The notes below the pieces were generated by a model. It made no database searches. It saw nothing but the letters and a program-made list of their open reading frames with translations, and was not told where the DNA came from. From JBDNDK01 sp046719185 (GTDB lineage Bacteria; Armatimonadota; UBA5829): 18,725 nt of DNA. How positions within the stretch are numbered: the stretch's first letter is position 1; each line of letters begins with the position of its first letter. Made by a program: the position numbers and the translations under genes. Positions 1 to 7,225 of this stretch are shown here, in pieces. The stretch spans positions 1-18,725 of the forward strand of contig JBDNDK010000028.1 of assembly GCA_046719185.1 (NCBI GenBank), written 5' to 3'.

Positions 1-620
1 GGCAAGCGTGGCGGGTTCTGCTCCATCAGGCGTTGGGAAAAGAACCATACACCAAGTAAAATTACAGCCGGTACACCCATAAATGTCCAGAAAAAACCAA
101 TAAACAAAAGGGTTTTTATTCTTGCAGCTGGGAATAATATTAAATATGCACCCAAAACACCTGCAATTGCACCACTTGCACCAACTGTAGGGACAGCTGA
201 ATTTAAGTTGAATAGTATATGAGCAAATGCTGCAATCAGCCCACAGAATATATAAAATATTAGAAATTTAAAATGCCCAAGAATATCTTCTATATTATTT
301 CCAAAAATCCATAAATAGAGCATATTACCACCTATGTGCATAAAACTGCCATGCATAAACATTGATGTGAATAGTGTAAGCCATTTTGGTTCTAGTCCCT
401 GATATAGAACTCTAACCGGTCCGTATGGAATATATAAATCCTGATTCTGTATTAATGCTGCTGGAACAAGCATAAAATCCCATAATCCATTTATCATCAC
501 AGGACCAACTTGATGAGCTGTAATTTTGTCATAAGCAAATACAAAAACATTAATTATTAAAAGTAAGTATACAACTATAGGTTTACTTCTTGTGGGGTTT
601 TCATCTGATAGTGGAATCAT
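1..620 (-). CDS. Rhomboid family intramembrane serine protease (C-terminus outside window)
   Basis: This membrane protease would cut substrates within or next to the lipid bilayer. Reading leftwards from ATG at 618-620 gives an open frame of about 206 codons that runs off the left edge. Visible hallmarks are an N-terminal hydrophobic segment (about residues 14-30), the H-x-x-x-N oxyanion motif HIGGN (H95, N99) after a stretch of hydrophobic helix, and the catalytic serine motif GASGAIAG with S149. The catalytic histidine expected in the last core helix is not reached, so activity cannot be judged completely. The start is supported by GGGAG a few bases upstream on the minus strand (about 627-631). 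A TGC-TACAAT extended -10 sits at 651-659. The family assignment is secure; substrate and subfamily are unknown. Confidence 0.93.
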   Translation of the reverse strand, partial: MIPLSDENPTRSKPIVVYLLLIINVFVFAYDKITAHQVGPVMINGLWDFMLVPAALIQNQDLYIPYGPVRVLYQGLEPKWLTLFTSMFMHGSFMHIGGNMLYLWIFGNNIEDILGHFKFLIFYIFCGLIAAFAHILFNLNSAVPTVGASGAIAGVLGAYLILFPAARIKTLLFIGFFWTFMGVPAVILLGVWFFSQRLMEQNPPRL

Positions 621-650
621 AGTTTTCTCCCGGTATTGGTTGCCGGCAAT

Positions 651-659
651 ATTGTAGCA
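651..659 (-). promoter_or_regulatory. Candidate extended -10 promoter of the rhomboid gene
   Basis: On the minus strand TACAAT (651-656) is preceded directly by TGC (657-659), the extended -10 arrangement. No convincing -35 is seen. Transcription would begin near 644, giving a leader of about 24 nt that contains the GGGAG ribosome-binding site. Confidence 0.45.
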
Positions 660-732
660 CAAATTGATAATAATACAAACAACTCTATTATTGTATTTGT
701 ATTTTTGTTCTCAAAATTTTTCAAAAAAAATG

Positions 733-760
733 TAAAAAAGCAGGGCAAATTACCCTGCTT
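733..760 (-). terminator. Rho-independent terminator of the 111-residue zinc-ribbon gene
   Basis: A perfect 8-bp inverted repeat, AAGCAGGG / CCCTGCTT, with a 7-nt loop spans 738-760. On the minus strand it is followed by a run of T (complement of the A-tract at 733-739). It lies about 40 nt beyond the stop codon at 801. Confidence 0.88.
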
Positions 761-800
761 TGATGTTTCTTAATAAATTTTATTAAGTAATATCATTAAG

Positions 801-1136
801 TTAGCTTTTTGCAGACTCTAAAGCTTCAATCAGCTCATCAACACTGTTTATTTTTTCTAGCTCAAAGTGTGCATCTATGCACTCATGAATTGTAATTTTG
901 CCCATTTCGTCGAATCTTACTTTTTCATCACTTGTTAATTCATGAGTTGTATCTTGAAGAATTCCTTCTTCCCAGTCTTCTTGTTTAACAAATTGTTCTC
1001 CAAGTTTTTTGCACCTTGAACAGCGATACTTAACATATACAAAACTAGGTCCAAATAACCTTAAATAATAACCAGTCTGCATCACATCTTTTGCAAAAAT
1101 TCTATGGCCACAATTACACTTTATGGTGGACTTCAT
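801..1136 (-). CDS. Small zinc-ribbon-like protein of unknown function
   Basis: I do not recognise this 111-residue protein. Its N-terminal half carries two paired cysteine knuckles: C7 and C9 (CNCGH) and C39 and C42 (CSRC), enough to bind one zinc ion as a treble-clef or ribbon fold. Between them is an aromatic-rich stretch (Y23, Y24, F28, F32, Y34, Y37). The C-terminal half (about 50-111) is acidic and probably helical. It has no signal peptide or membrane segment, so it is probably cytoplasmic. The start is supported by GGAGGT at 1148-1153, 11 nt upstream. The gene has its own extended -10 promoter and its own terminator, so it is probably expressed alone. Nucleic-acid or ribosome binding is a guess based only on the zinc knuckles. 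Confidence 0.8.
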   Translation of the reverse strand: MKSTIKCNCGHRIFAKDVMQTGYYLRLFGPSFVYVKYRCSRCKKLGEQFVKQEDWEEGILQDTTHELTSDEKVRFDEMGKITIHECIDAHFELEKINSVDELIEALESAKS

Positions 1137-1226
1137 AATTGCTAATTACCTCCGCCTCTCTCATTTGGAAAGGAGAATTTTTCGCAATAATACCTCTACA
1201 TAATTTTTATTGCTTCTTACATTATC

Positions 1227-1255
1227 ATTATATCACGCTAATTGCCTATTGGAAA
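1227..1255 (-). promoter_or_regulatory. Sigma70-like promoter of the zinc-ribbon gene
   Basis: On the minus strand TTTCCA (1250-1255), a 17-bp spacer and a perfect TATAAT (1227-1232) line up. The -10 is preceded by TGA, giving an extended -10. The predicted start near 1220 leaves a leader of about 84 nt before the ATG at 1136. Confidence 0.65.
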
Positions 1256-1310
1256 CCACTAAAGAAGAGAATTCTAAAATAAATTACAAATACAGTGTTT
1301 TATCTGACTT

Positions 1311-2354
1311 TTACATTTTTTTTATATGCATATTATATATTTTTACTGCATATCTATCTGTCATTCCAGAGATATAATCACAAACACAAGAAGCAAGTTC
1401 TTCAAGACTTTCAAAGCAATTCTTTTTGAAGTCATCAGGCAGCTTATCTGGATTATCCATAAAATATCTATATAATTCCTTCAGATTTTCTGCAGCTTGC
1501 TTTAATTCTATAATTCCGGGATAGTCTTTGCCATATATGTTTCCAAACATATAATCTTTCAGCATATCTGTGGCAATTGCAGTTTTTTCACTCATACTTA
1601 CTATATTTTTACCAAAGCTGTTTTCTATGATATCAATTACCATTGATTCTATTCTATCCGAATGTGTTTTTCCCAATATATCTATTGCGGTTTTAGGCAA
1701 ATCATCATATTTAAGTATCCCGGCTCTTACAGCATCATCTATATCATGATTTATATATGCTATCCTATCACTTATTCTCACCACTTGACCTTCTAAAGTT
1801 TTTGGAATATCAGCTGTTCCTGACAGATTAGAATTTCCCTTTGAGTGTTTTACTATTCCATCTCTTACTTCATAAGTAAGATTCAGACCTTTTCCTTTGT
1901 TCTCTATAATATCAACCACTCTTAGGCTTTGTTCACTGTGTCTAAAATATCCGTCTTTTATATATTCTCTTTTTACTTCATCTAATGCTTTTTCACCAGC
2001 ATGACCAAATGGCGTATGTCCCAAATCATGACCCAACGCAATAGCTTCTGTTAAATCTTCATTTAATTTTAGTGCTCTTGCAATTGTTCTTGATATTTGT
2101 GCAACTTCCAGAGTGTGGGTGAGTCTTGTTCTATAGTGGTCAAATTCAGGATCCATAAAAACTTGAGTTTTATGTTTGAGCCTTCTGAATGCTTTGCAGT
2201 GGATTATTCTATCTCTGTCTCTTTGGTATTCAGTTCTCACAGAGCATAGTGGTTCAGGTCTTAGTCTGCCCTGTGAGTGAATAGAAATACTAGCAATAGG
2301 CAATAATGTTTCAAGTTCCCACTTTTCAATTCTTTCTCTTATTGTTTGTGTCAT
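1311..2354 (-). CDS. dgt: Deoxyguanosinetriphosphate triphosphohydrolase-like protein (HD domain)
   Basis: Enzymes of this family hydrolyse dNTPs, classically dGTP, to the deoxynucleoside and triphosphate in the cytoplasm. The 347 residues fit the shorter bacterial dGTPase-like group. The N-terminus holds RDRDRIIHCKAFRRLKHKTQVF (around 45-66), a signature of the family. The HD metal site includes H80 in RTRLTHTLE, H109-D110 in ALGHDLGHTPFGH, and an Asp in the ISDRIAYINHDIDDA region (D196 or D204). The ATG at 2352-2354 has no clear Shine-Dalgarno, but the next Met is residue 67, inside the conserved region, so this start is preferred. The gene follows glyS on the same strand with a palindromic repeat between them and no clear promoter of its own, so co-transcription with glyS is possible. 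The exact nucleotide preference cannot be read from sequence. Confidence 0.93.
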   Translation of the reverse strand: MTQTIRERIEKWELETLLPIASISIHSQGRLRPEPLCSVRTEYQRDRDRIIHCKAFRRLKHKTQVFMDPEFDHYRTRLTHTLEVAQISRTIARALKLNEDLTEAIALGHDLGHTPFGHAGEKALDEVKREYIKDGYFRHSEQSLRVVDIIENKGKGLNLTYEVRDGIVKHSKGNSNLSGTADIPKTLEGQVVRISDRIAYINHDIDDAVRAGILKYDDLPKTAIDILGKTHSDRIESMVIDIIENSFGKNIVSMSEKTAIATDMLKDYMFGNIYGKDYPGIIELKQAAENLKELYRYFMDNPDKLPDDFKKNCFESLEELASCVCDYISGMTDRYAVKIYNMHIKKM

Positions 2355-2400
2355 TAAATAATAATTGGAATTGAATGAAGATATATAAAAAAATTAGCAT

Positions 2401-2478
2401 GTTATTCTGAGGGCTATGCGACGAAGAATCTGAATTCAAAATAATCAGAAAGATTCTTCGCTGACGCTCAGAATGACA
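2401..2478 (-). repeat. Palindromic intergenic repeat (imperfect inverted repeat)
   Basis: Two arms of about 27-31 nt, 2401-2431 and 2451-2478, are imperfect reverse complements: each holds ATTCTGA near its outer end and GAAGAATCT at its inner end. Read rightward-to-left it begins GTCATTCTGAGCG. It resembles unit A at 16498-16523, so it belongs to a dispersed family. It sits between glyS and the dGTPase gene. The long hairpin could act as a weak terminator or RNA stabiliser, since T-rich sequence follows it on the minus strand. Confidence 0.8.
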
Positions 2479-2491
2479 TACAAGAAAGATT

Positions 2492-3799
2492 CTATTCTTC
2501 TTCCATTTTCTCTTTGAGATATTTTTTAACACCTTCAATTGGAATTCTTATTTGTTCCATAGTGTCTCTGTCTCTAATTGTAACCTGATTATCTTCTTCA
2601 ACAGTTTGTACATCAACAGTAATACACCACAAAGTTCCAATTTCATCTTGTCTTCTGTAAAGTTTTCCAATAGATGCTGTGTCATCATACATTGTTGGGA
2701 ATGATTTTTGAAGATCAGCTGTGAGTTTTTTTGCTGTTTCAACAATTTCTGGTCTGTTTCTAAGAAGCGGCAATACTGCTGCTTTAACAGGTGCAAGTTT
2801 TTTATGAAAATGAAGAACTGTTCTCTTGTCTTTTTTATCACCTTTTTCAATAATTTCTTGTTCATAGGCATCAAGCAAAAAAGCTAGAGTTGCTCTATCT
2901 GCACCAGCAGCAGGTTCTATAACATATGGGATCACATGCTGGCCGCTTGCTTCATCAAAATATGTAATTTCTTTTCCAGAACCTTCAGAATGTTTAGAAA
3001 GATCATAATTAGTTCTATTAGCAATTCCTTCAAGCTCTCCCCATCCAAATGGATATTTATATTCAACATCAGTGGTACCCTTAGAATAAAAAGAGAGCTC
3101 ATCTTTTTCATGTGGTCTTAATCTCAAGTTTTCCTTTTTGATTCCATACTTGACATACCAATTGAATCTTTCATTTATCCAATATTCAAACCACTCATCG
3201 TCTGTTCCGGGCATTACAAAGAATTCCATTTCCATTTGTTCAAATTCTCTTGTTCTAAAAGTAAAGTTTCCCGGAGTTATCTCATTTCTAAAACTTTTTC
3301 CAATCTGTCCTATACCAAATGGAAGTTTTTTCCTAGTTGCTTGCTGGACATTAAGAAAGTTTACAAAAATACCCTGTGCTGTTTCTGGTCTTAGATATGT
3401 AACAGCAGCATCATCTTCCACTGGACCCATGAATGTTTTGAACATACAATTAAATTGTCTTGCTTCTGTAAGTTCTCCGCCGCACTCTGGACAGGTTTCT
3501 GTTGAGAGGTCATCTGCTCTAAATCTTTGTTTACATTTCTTACAGTCTATTAATGGATCTGTGAAGTTCTTTAAGTGACCAGATGTTTCCCACACTTTAG
3601 GATGCATTAAAATAGCAGCATCAAGACCAACAACATCATCTCTTGTGCTTATCATATCTTGCCACCATGCATCTTTCACATTTCTTTTTAATTCCACACC
3701 AAGTGGACCATAGTCCCATGTGCTTCCAATGCCACCATATATTTCACTAGACTGAAAAATAAATCCGCGGGCTTTGCACAGATTTACAATTGTCTCCAT
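2492..3799 (-). CDS. glyS: Glycine--tRNA ligase, single-chain (alpha2) type
   Basis: This class II enzyme charges tRNA-Gly with glycine in the cytoplasm. At 435 residues it is the homodimeric type, not the two-subunit glyQ/glyS enzyme. Motif 1 follows EIYGGIGSTWDYGPLG (19-34). A four-cysteine zinc site is present (C86, C89, C103, C106). Motif 2 is FRNEITPGNFTFRTREFEQ (170-188), and motif 3 contains E295 and R302 in EPAAGADR. The C-terminal third is the anticodon-binding domain. I chose ATG at 3797-3799 because METIVNLCKARGF matches where family members begin. A TTG at 3806-3808 has better spacing (9 nt) from GAGG at 3818-3821 and would add three residues; a TTG at 3827 is less likely. The -35/-10 promoter lies just upstream, leaving no room for a T-box. 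Confidence 0.96.
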   Translation of the reverse strand: METIVNLCKARGFIFQSSEIYGGIGSTWDYGPLGVELKRNVKDAWWQDMISTRDDVVGLDAAILMHPKVWETSGHLKNFTDPLIDCKKCKQRFRADDLSTETCPECGGELTEARQFNCMFKTFMGPVEDDAAVTYLRPETAQGIFVNFLNVQQATRKKLPFGIGQIGKSFRNEITPGNFTFRTREFEQMEMEFFVMPGTDDEWFEYWINERFNWYVKYGIKKENLRLRPHEKDELSFYSKGTTDVEYKYPFGWGELEGIANRTNYDLSKHSEGSGKEITYFDEASGQHVIPYVIEPAAGADRATLAFLLDAYEQEIIEKGDKKDKRTVLHFHKKLAPVKAAVLPLLRNRPEIVETAKKLTADLQKSFPTMYDDTASIGKLYRRQDEIGTLWCITVDVQTVEEDNQVTIRDRDTMEQIRIPIEGVKKYLKEKMEEE

Positions 3800-3844
3800 A
3801 TCAACCAATATTAAATGCCTCTCTTTCAAACAATTATTATGCCT

Positions 3845-3873
3845 ATATTAGTATTAGAGAAAAGAAGTGTCAA
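3845..3873 (-). promoter_or_regulatory. Promoter of glyS
   Basis: On the minus strand a perfect TTGACA (3868-3873), a 17-bp spacer and TAATAT (3845-3850) form a sigma70-like promoter. Transcription would start near 3838, giving a leader of about 40 nt. Confidence 0.7.
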
Positions 3874-3942
3874 TACATATAGCAGAGATAATACAATTTG
3901 TGTTTTGTTTAGACAACAAAAGCTTTTTTATATTTTTTATTA

Positions 3943-4004
3943 TCTGGATATAATTTCTTATATAAGAATGGTCAATAGTCTGGTATAATTTCTAGTATAA
4001 GATG
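3943..4004 (+). repeat. Two direct repeats of about 26 nt carrying TATAAT boxes
   Basis: The copies start at 3943 and 3979, a 36-bp period. They share TCTGG, TATAATTTCT and TATAAGA blocks with small differences. The second contains TGG-TATAAT (3981-3989), an extended -10 for rightward transcription towards the GH130 gene. These could be tandem promoters or binding sites of one regulator. No good -35 is visible for either. Confidence 0.6.
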
Positions 4005-4262
4005 CTGCAAAAAATGCTTATACGCATAAAATGTTTTTTTATTATTATTTTGTGCGATTTTTCTTGTTGTTTTGTATTAATATATGGCAAAACAGGCTCA
4101 GGTATAGTTTAATATTATTCAATTTTGTGCATTATATTATTTGTTATAACTGCATAAATTTGGTATGCAAGATTAAACATAGTTTCCAAGTGGTAATATA
4201 CCCTATTTTATGTGGGGTAGTTATCCGATAAATAAAGTAACCAAAATAATTGGAGGCAAGGA
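4005..4262 (+). other. Gene-free AT-rich leader upstream of the GH130 gene
   Basis: I see no convincing gene here. A 66-codon frame at 4031-4231 has no ribosome-binding site and a composition dictated by T-runs. If the extended -10 at 3981-3989 is used, this stretch is a 5' untranslated leader of about 265 nt. The only structure noticed is a weak 5-bp hairpin near 4198-4220 (TACCC / GGGTA). Confidence 0.5.
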
Positions 4263-5225
4263 ATGCCAAGAAGGCTTGGGAGAGACGTAGTTGAGAGATG
4301 GTATAAAAACCCTATAATTACCCTCGAAAACGTTCCTTTTCCGTGTAATACGGTATTTAATGCTGCGGCTACAAAAATGGGTGATGAATACATTCTGCTT
4401 ATGAGAGTAGAAGATCTTGCAGGTAGAAGTGTATTTGTATTAGCTCGCAGTGATGATGGCTATCACTTTAATGTTGATGATCATCCTTGTATGGTTCCGG
4501 GCAAAGAAGAGCCATTTAGAACCTATGAAAGAAGGGGAATAGAAGACCCTAGAATCACATATCTTGAGGGCTCATACTATATTATGTATACAGCTTACTC
4601 AAAGTATGGGGCTAGACTTGCATTAGCAAAAACTCAAGATTTCAAAGAATTTGAAAGAATTGCACTTATATCGCAGCCTGAAAATAAAGATGGCTGTCTT
4701 TTCCCAAAGAAAATAAGGGGCAAATATGCAAGACTGGATAGACCTTATGGTGGAGGCACTGGTAATATGTGGGTGTCTTATTCAGATGACCTTGTTTACT
4801 GGGGTGATTCTGAAATTGTTATGACCACCAGAGGTGGTTATTGGGACACCACTAGAATAGGGGCATGTGCAACTCCAATAGAAACTGAATATGGTTGGCT
4901 CCATATTTATCATGGTGTAAAGGATACAAGTGCTGGACCATTATATAGAATGGGTGCTGTATTGCTGGATTTAGAAAATCCTGCAAAGGTTATATGTAGA
5001 AGTGCTGTTCCAATACTTACTCCCAGAGAATATTATGAAAGAGTGGGTGATGTTGGAAATGTTGTATTCTCTTGTGGGGCAATTCTGGAAGATGATGGAA
5101 GACTGAGAATATATTATGGTGCAGCAGATACTTGTATTTGTTTAGGATTTGCTGATATTGATAATTTAATAGACAGATGTGGTGTTGGACCAAATGGTCA
5201 GGATATGGATATAGATATTGAGTAA
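4263..5225 (+). CDS. Glycoside hydrolase family 130 protein (mannoside phosphorylase-like)
   Basis: GH130 enzymes are five-bladed beta-propellers, most of which split beta-mannosides with inorganic phosphate, releasing alpha-mannose 1-phosphate. The 320 residues show family landmarks: an N-terminal NPIIT segment, RGIEDPR (91-97) with the probable catalytic acid D95, KDGCLFPKK (142-150), GNMWVSYSDDLVYWG (167-181), WLHIYHG (212-218) and YYGAADT (284-290). There is no signal peptide, so it probably acts inside the cell on short imported sugars. ATG at 4263 follows GGAGG (4252-4256) by 6 nt. No transporter, mannose-utilisation gene or other glycosidase is adjacent, so the substrate cannot be inferred. 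The acidic tail (310-320) is poorly conserved-looking. Some GH130 members are hydrolases, so phosphorolysis is likely but not proven. Confidence 0.92.
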   Translation: MPRRLGRDVVERWYKNPIITLENVPFPCNTVFNAAATKMGDEYILLMRVEDLAGRSVFVLARSDDGYHFNVDDHPCMVPGKEEPFRTYERRGIEDPRITYLEGSYYIMYTAYSKYGARLALAKTQDFKEFERIALISQPENKDGCLFPKKIRGKYARLDRPYGGGTGNMWVSYSDDLVYWGDSEIVMTTRGGYWDTTRIGACATPIETEYGWLHIYHGVKDTSAGPLYRMGAVLLDLENPAKVICRSAVPILTPREYYERVGDVGNVVFSCGAILEDDGRLRIYYGAADTCICLGFADIDNLIDRCGVGPNGQDMDIDIE

Positions 5226-5250
5226 ATAAGTTAGATAATTTTTTTTGAGA

Positions 5251-5289
5251 AAGTGTCCGCGGCTTATATTGAACTGCGGGCATTTTTTA
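5251..5289 (+). terminator. Rho-independent terminator after the GH130 gene
   Basis: GTCCGCGG (5255-5262) pairs with CTGCGGGC (5274-5281) through 8 bp including two G-U pairs, with an 11-nt loop. It can be lengthened by A/G-U pairs and ends in a run of six T (5283-5288). It begins about 25 nt after the stop codon. Confidence 0.82.
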
Positions 5290-5307
5290 TTATTTACTAC
5301 CAAAAAC

Positions 5308-5337
5308 TTGACAAAATAATGCTGGTAGTTTTATAAT
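5308..5337 (+). promoter_or_regulatory. Upstream promoter (P1) of the tRNA cluster
   Basis: A perfect TTGACA (5308-5313) and perfect TATAAT (5332-5337) are separated by 18 bp. It lies just after the GH130 terminator and reads towards the tRNA genes, about 110 nt before tRNA-Lys. Confidence 0.75.
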
Positions 5338-5402
5338 TTTAATGCTTGGTTAAAGCTCACCTAAGCAGTGATTTGAATCTTATTTTTTTATTTCAAGAAT
5401 GC

Positions 5403-5431
5403 TTGACGGTATTGAACTGAGCTGATATAAT
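5403..5431 (+). promoter_or_regulatory. Proximal promoter (P2) of the tRNA cluster
   Basis: TTGACG (5403-5408), a 17-bp spacer and TATAAT (5426-5431) predict a start near 5438, 12 nt before the mature 5' end of tRNA-Lys. Tandem strong promoters are typical of stable RNA operons. Confidence 0.8.
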
Positions 5432-5449
5432 TATTTTCTTGATGGTAGC

Positions 5450-5525
5450 GGACGATTAGCTCAGTTGGCAGAGCAGTGGACTCTTAATCCATTGGTCCAG
5501 GGTTCGAATCCCTGATCGTCCACCA
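5450..5525 (+). tRNA. tRNA-Lys(CUU)
   Basis: A 76-nt cloverleaf including encoded CCA. The acceptor GGACGAT pairs with ATCGTCC. The anticodon loop has CTT at 5483-5485, the T-loop TTCGAAT is canonical, and discriminator A is at 5522. Confidence 0.97.
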
Positions 5526-5538
5526 GTTATGGTGGCGT

Positions 5539-5622
5539 GGGTGAGTGGTGGAATGGCAGACACGCTAGATTTAGGATCTAGTGCCGAAAGGCGTAGGAGT
5601 TCAACTCTCCTCTCGCCCACCA
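5539..5622 (+). tRNA. tRNA-Leu(UAG)
   Basis: A class II tRNA of 84 nt with encoded CCA. The acceptor GGGTGAG pairs with CTCGCCC (one G-U). The anticodon stem CTAGA/TCTAG encloses TAG at 5572-5574. The long variable arm TGCC-GAAA-GGC is typical of leucine tRNAs. The T-loop reads TTCAACT. Confidence 0.96.
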
Positions 5623-5647
5623 CAATTAATTTTAATATAGTGTTTGT

Positions 5648-5722
5648 GCGGGGGTGGTTCAGTGGTAGAACGCCACCTTGCCAAGGTGGATGTCGCGAGT
5701 TCGAGTCTCGTCCCCCGCTCCA
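5648..5722 (+). tRNA. tRNA-Gly(GCC)
   Basis: A 75-nt tRNA with encoded CCA. The acceptor GCGGGGG pairs perfectly with CCCCCGC. The anticodon stem CCACC/GGTGG encloses GCC at 5680-5682, and the T-loop is TTCGAGT. It is third in the Lys-Leu-Gly cluster, with spacers of 13 and 25 nt. Confidence 0.97.
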
Positions 5723-5734
5723 TATAAATAATTA

Positions 5735-5793
5735 GCGGGTATAGGCATGGCACATCTTAAAATTTGATGTGCAGAATCCTGTATCCGTTTTTT
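5735..5793 (+). terminator. Composite double-stem terminator between tRNA-Gly and tig
   Basis: An outer 10-bp stem (5736-5745 with 5778-5787, two G-U pairs) encloses short linkers and a perfect inner 7-bp stem GCACATC / GATGTGC (5750-5756 with 5766-5772) with a 9-nt loop. The outer stem is followed at once by six T (5788-5793). It is well placed to end the tRNA transcript. Because no clear tig promoter lies downstream, it may also gate read-through into the protease cluster (inference). Confidence 0.8.
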
Positions 5794-5847
5794 AGCATGT
5801 AATACTAAAATAACCTCAAAATCTTATTGGGCATACTGGAGATGAAT

Positions 5848-7182
5848 ATGCTTTTAAAACAAGAGCAATTAAATCCTTGTGAAGTTTCACTTGAAATCCA
5901 AGTAGAACTAGAAAAGGTAAAAGAAGCAGTTGATAAAACATATAAAATGCTAGGAAAAGATGCTGCTATTGATGGATTTAGAAAAGGAAAAGCACCTAGA
6001 GCTATTCTTGAAAAATATCTTGACAAAGAAAGAGTTAAAGAAATTGTTGCTGATAAGTTGATGGATGATATTTATCCTAAAGTAATTGATGAAATTAAAT
6101 TAGAACCTTTTGCACCTGCATCAGTTGACATTGTTGAACTTGAATTTGATAAACCTATGATTTTTAAGGCTCTTGTGCCTCTAGCCCCACAAGTTGAGCT
6201 TGGAGAGTATGTTGGTTTAGAATTTGAAAAGAAAAAATATACTGTAACAAAAGAAGATGTTGATAAGGAAATTGAAAGACTTCTTAATGAACATGCCACA
6301 TTTCCTGAAGTTACAGACAGAGGTATCCAAAAAGAAGATCATGTTGTGATTGAAATGTACAGGGTCGATGAAGAGAATGATAAACCTCAAAAAACATATA
6401 TTGAAGTTGGGCATAATCTAAAAGATTTTGATGATGGTCTTATGGGTATGAAAAAAGATGAAGAGAAAGAAATAGTTGTAAATTACCCTGAAGATTTTGA
6501 AGATGAAAACTATAGAGGCAAAGCTGTAAGGTATCATGTAAAAATTGGTGATATAAGAGAAAAAGTAAGACCAGAACTTACAGATGAATGGGTTAAATCT
6601 GTTTTTGCTCCCAAAAATCAGTCAGAAATTGAAAAAACTCAAATTGATGATTCTGAAAAAGTTGAAACAGTTGATGCACTTAAGAAAACTCTTGAAAAGT
6701 TGATTCAGGATAGAATCAATAGTGAAAGTGAATATGAACTCCAAGGAAAAATTATAGATACTATTGTTGAAAATTCAAAAATTGATTTTCCTAAAGCAAT
6801 GGTAGATAATTATGTTCAGGAAAAGATAAAAAGTCTGATGGAAGATTTGGAAAGTAGAAATGTTTCTTTGGACTCATATCTTAAATATATAAATAAAACC
6901 GCAGAACAGCTTAATAAAGATTTTGAAAGAGAAGGTGAGTCTGCTATAAAGACATCACTGGTGTTTGGTGAGATTGTAAAAAAAGAAGAAATTAAAGTTG
7001 AAAAAGAAGAAATTGATGCAGAAATAGAAGTGATTGCAAAGCAAAGGAACGTGCCTGCAGCCACAATGAGAGCTTACATTGAAAGTACAAATTCAGAATC
7101 CAGCATAAAAAATAGGATTTTGAACAAAAAAATTATGGACTTTCTTTTGAATGCTTCCAATATTAAGTATATAGAAGCATAA
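5848..7182 (+). CDS. tig: Trigger factor (ribosome-associated chaperone/peptidyl-prolyl isomerase)
   Basis: Trigger factor docks at the ribosome exit tunnel and shields nascent chains. The 444 residues fit the family. The N-terminal domain contains the ribosome-binding loop GFRKGKAPR (43-51). A FKBP-like PPIase domain spans about 155-240 and includes VGHNLKDFDDGLMGMKKDEEK. The rest is the helical C-terminal chaperone domain, rich in Glu and Lys. A polar insertion (about 253-276) sits at the junction after the PPIase domain. I chose ATG 5848 because GGAG at 5838-5841 is 6 nt upstream; ATG 5842 is too close to it, and an in-frame TTG at 5827 lacks a site. It is first in tig-clpP-clpX-lon, 43 nt before clpP. 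Confidence 0.96.
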   Translation: MLLKQEQLNPCEVSLEIQVELEKVKEAVDKTYKMLGKDAAIDGFRKGKAPRAILEKYLDKERVKEIVADKLMDDIYPKVIDEIKLEPFAPASVDIVELEFDKPMIFKALVPLAPQVELGEYVGLEFEKKKYTVTKEDVDKEIERLLNEHATFPEVTDRGIQKEDHVVIEMYRVDEENDKPQKTYIEVGHNLKDFDDGLMGMKKDEEKEIVVNYPEDFEDENYRGKAVRYHVKIGDIREKVRPELTDEWVKSVFAPKNQSEIEKTQIDDSEKVETVDALKKTLEKLIQDRINSESEYELQGKIIDTIVENSKIDFPKAMVDNYVQEKIKSLMEDLESRNVSLDSYLKYINKTAEQLNKDFEREGESAIKTSLVFGEIVKKEEIKVEKEEIDAEIEVIAKQRNVPAATMRAYIESTNSESSIKNRILNKKIMDFLLNASNIKYIEA

Positions 7183-7225
7183 TAAATTCATTTAATTGCT
7201 TAGCTTTGAAAGGAGTTCAAGGTTT

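Noticed and set aside
2326..2538. 70-codon minus-strand frame between dgt and glyS
   Set aside because: It overlaps both real genes and is mostly translated repeat sequence.
3800..3873. T-box riboswitch upstream of glyS
   Set aside because: The TTGACA/TAATAT promoter leaves a leader of only about 40 nt, too short for a T-box, and no T-box core sequence was seen.
4031..4231. 66-codon plus-strand frame in the glyS-GH130 spacer
   Set aside because: No ribosome-binding site; composition is dictated by T-rich DNA, and the protein is a string of F, Y, L and I with no recognisable pattern.
5529..5735. 68-codon frame over the tRNA cluster
   Set aside because: It lies across tRNA-Leu and tRNA-Gly, which fold perfectly.
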